From Colias croceus (lineage: Eukaryota; Arthropoda; Insecta; Lepidoptera; Pieridae), in contig NC_059554.1 of NCBI RefSeq assembly GCF_905220415.1, forward strand, positions 5,357,001-5,421,000: DNA of 64,000 nt. Direction: 5' to 3'. Shown piece by piece: positions 63,641-64,000 of this stretch. Both the position numbers and the translations under genes were made by a program. Every line of letters starts with the position of its first letter. Position 1 is the first letter of the stretch. The notes beneath the pieces are model-generated. The model was not told the origin of the DNA. It worked only from the letters and a program-made list of their open reading frames with translations, and did not search any database.

Positions 63641-64000
63641 TTACTTGTAATATTATGGATCAAATATCAGATTCGTTTGCCAAATACTCTATTAACCACT
63701 AAAAGCTAACCGCACTTTAATGAGCGATGCGGAATTGGCATCTATAATAATTTTCGAGTTACAGCTCATGTATCAAATTTTTGACTTTACAAAATAGTAC
63801 TGGGAGCTTAGTAAAAAGTAGTATTATGCTGAACTGGTATCTCTATACTTTGCACTGAAAGGGTAAATCAGATGCAGCGGGCCAAGCGCGAGGGACATTG
63901 TTTTTGCTTATATCTATTCTCTTGCATCTCATGAAGTTCACTTTTAATTTCAGAACGAGCATTTTAAAGGTCCGTTTACAACGACTCTCTTTTTGCAATA

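Larger units (their letters stand above)
47100..64000. other. Long gene-poor interval
   Basis: No convincing exon was found on either strand, apart from the broken THAP-like fragment. It may be intergenic or part of a very long intron of a gene outside the window. Named contents are the elements at 49126-50624, 52410-53484, 60571-60840 and 63400-63640, a GTT microsatellite at about 52902-52921 and the promoter-like site at 55462. Open frames up to 83 codons lack family resemblance. Confidence 0.5.

Overview
This window looks like nuclear DNA from a moth or butterfly (Lepidoptera). The evidence is AT-rich non-coding DNA, short GC-rich exons split by GT-AG introns, exon orders typical of conserved animal genes, and many short repeats of lepidopteran type (Helitron-like copies ending in CTAG, tails of non-LTR retrotransposons, hairpin MITEs, a Tc1-like transposon). 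All gene models were read by eye. Exon joins were accepted only where splice sites and reading phase agreed.

Layout. 3.7-12.9 kb, minus strand: a ten-coding-exon gene for an INO80 complex subunit D-like protein (656 codons plus stop). Its introns hold a Tc1-like transposon, a 70-bp minisatellite, a Helitron and a 1-kb palindrome. 14.8-21.8 kb, plus strand: protein phosphatase 4 regulatory subunit 3 (falafel/SMEK), nine coding exons, divergent from the first gene. 26.5-28.5 kb, minus strand: CFAP36 (CCDC104), seven exons. 29.9-31.5 kb, plus strand: PIG-H, four exons. 31.6-40.7 kb is repeat-rich, with one orphan single-exon ORF at 36.6-37.0 kb. 40.8-44.1 kb, plus strand: two tandem genes for secreted insect-allergen-related (single-domain major allergen, G12-like) proteins with the same three-exon structure. 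44.7-45.9 kb, plus strand: a two-exon gene for an unrecognised secreted protein with three internal repeats and a C-terminal cysteine cluster. 46.4-47.1 kb, minus strand: a doubtful small gene or pseudogene. From 47.1 kb to the end I see no gene, only transposon remnants, including a 1.5-kb element with a broken THAP-like exon, a transposon nested in a Helitron, and a 270-bp hairpin.

The four conserved genes are unrelated housekeeping functions (chromatin remodelling, phosphatase targeting, cilia, GPI-anchor synthesis). The 40.8-45.9 kb cluster is different: it encodes secreted, lineage-restricted proteins of the kind usually made in the larval midgut.

The most unusual signals are two tandem repeats that each copy a coding boundary (the 70-bp array copies a 5' splice site of the INO80D-like gene; the 24-bp array copies the stop codon of PP4R3), two places where a transposon edge lies so close to a 3' splice site that the branch point is probably transposon DNA, a GC-AG intron, a 425-bp-arm palindrome, and the secreted repeat protein. 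No CRISPR array, rRNA, confident tRNA or viral gene was seen.
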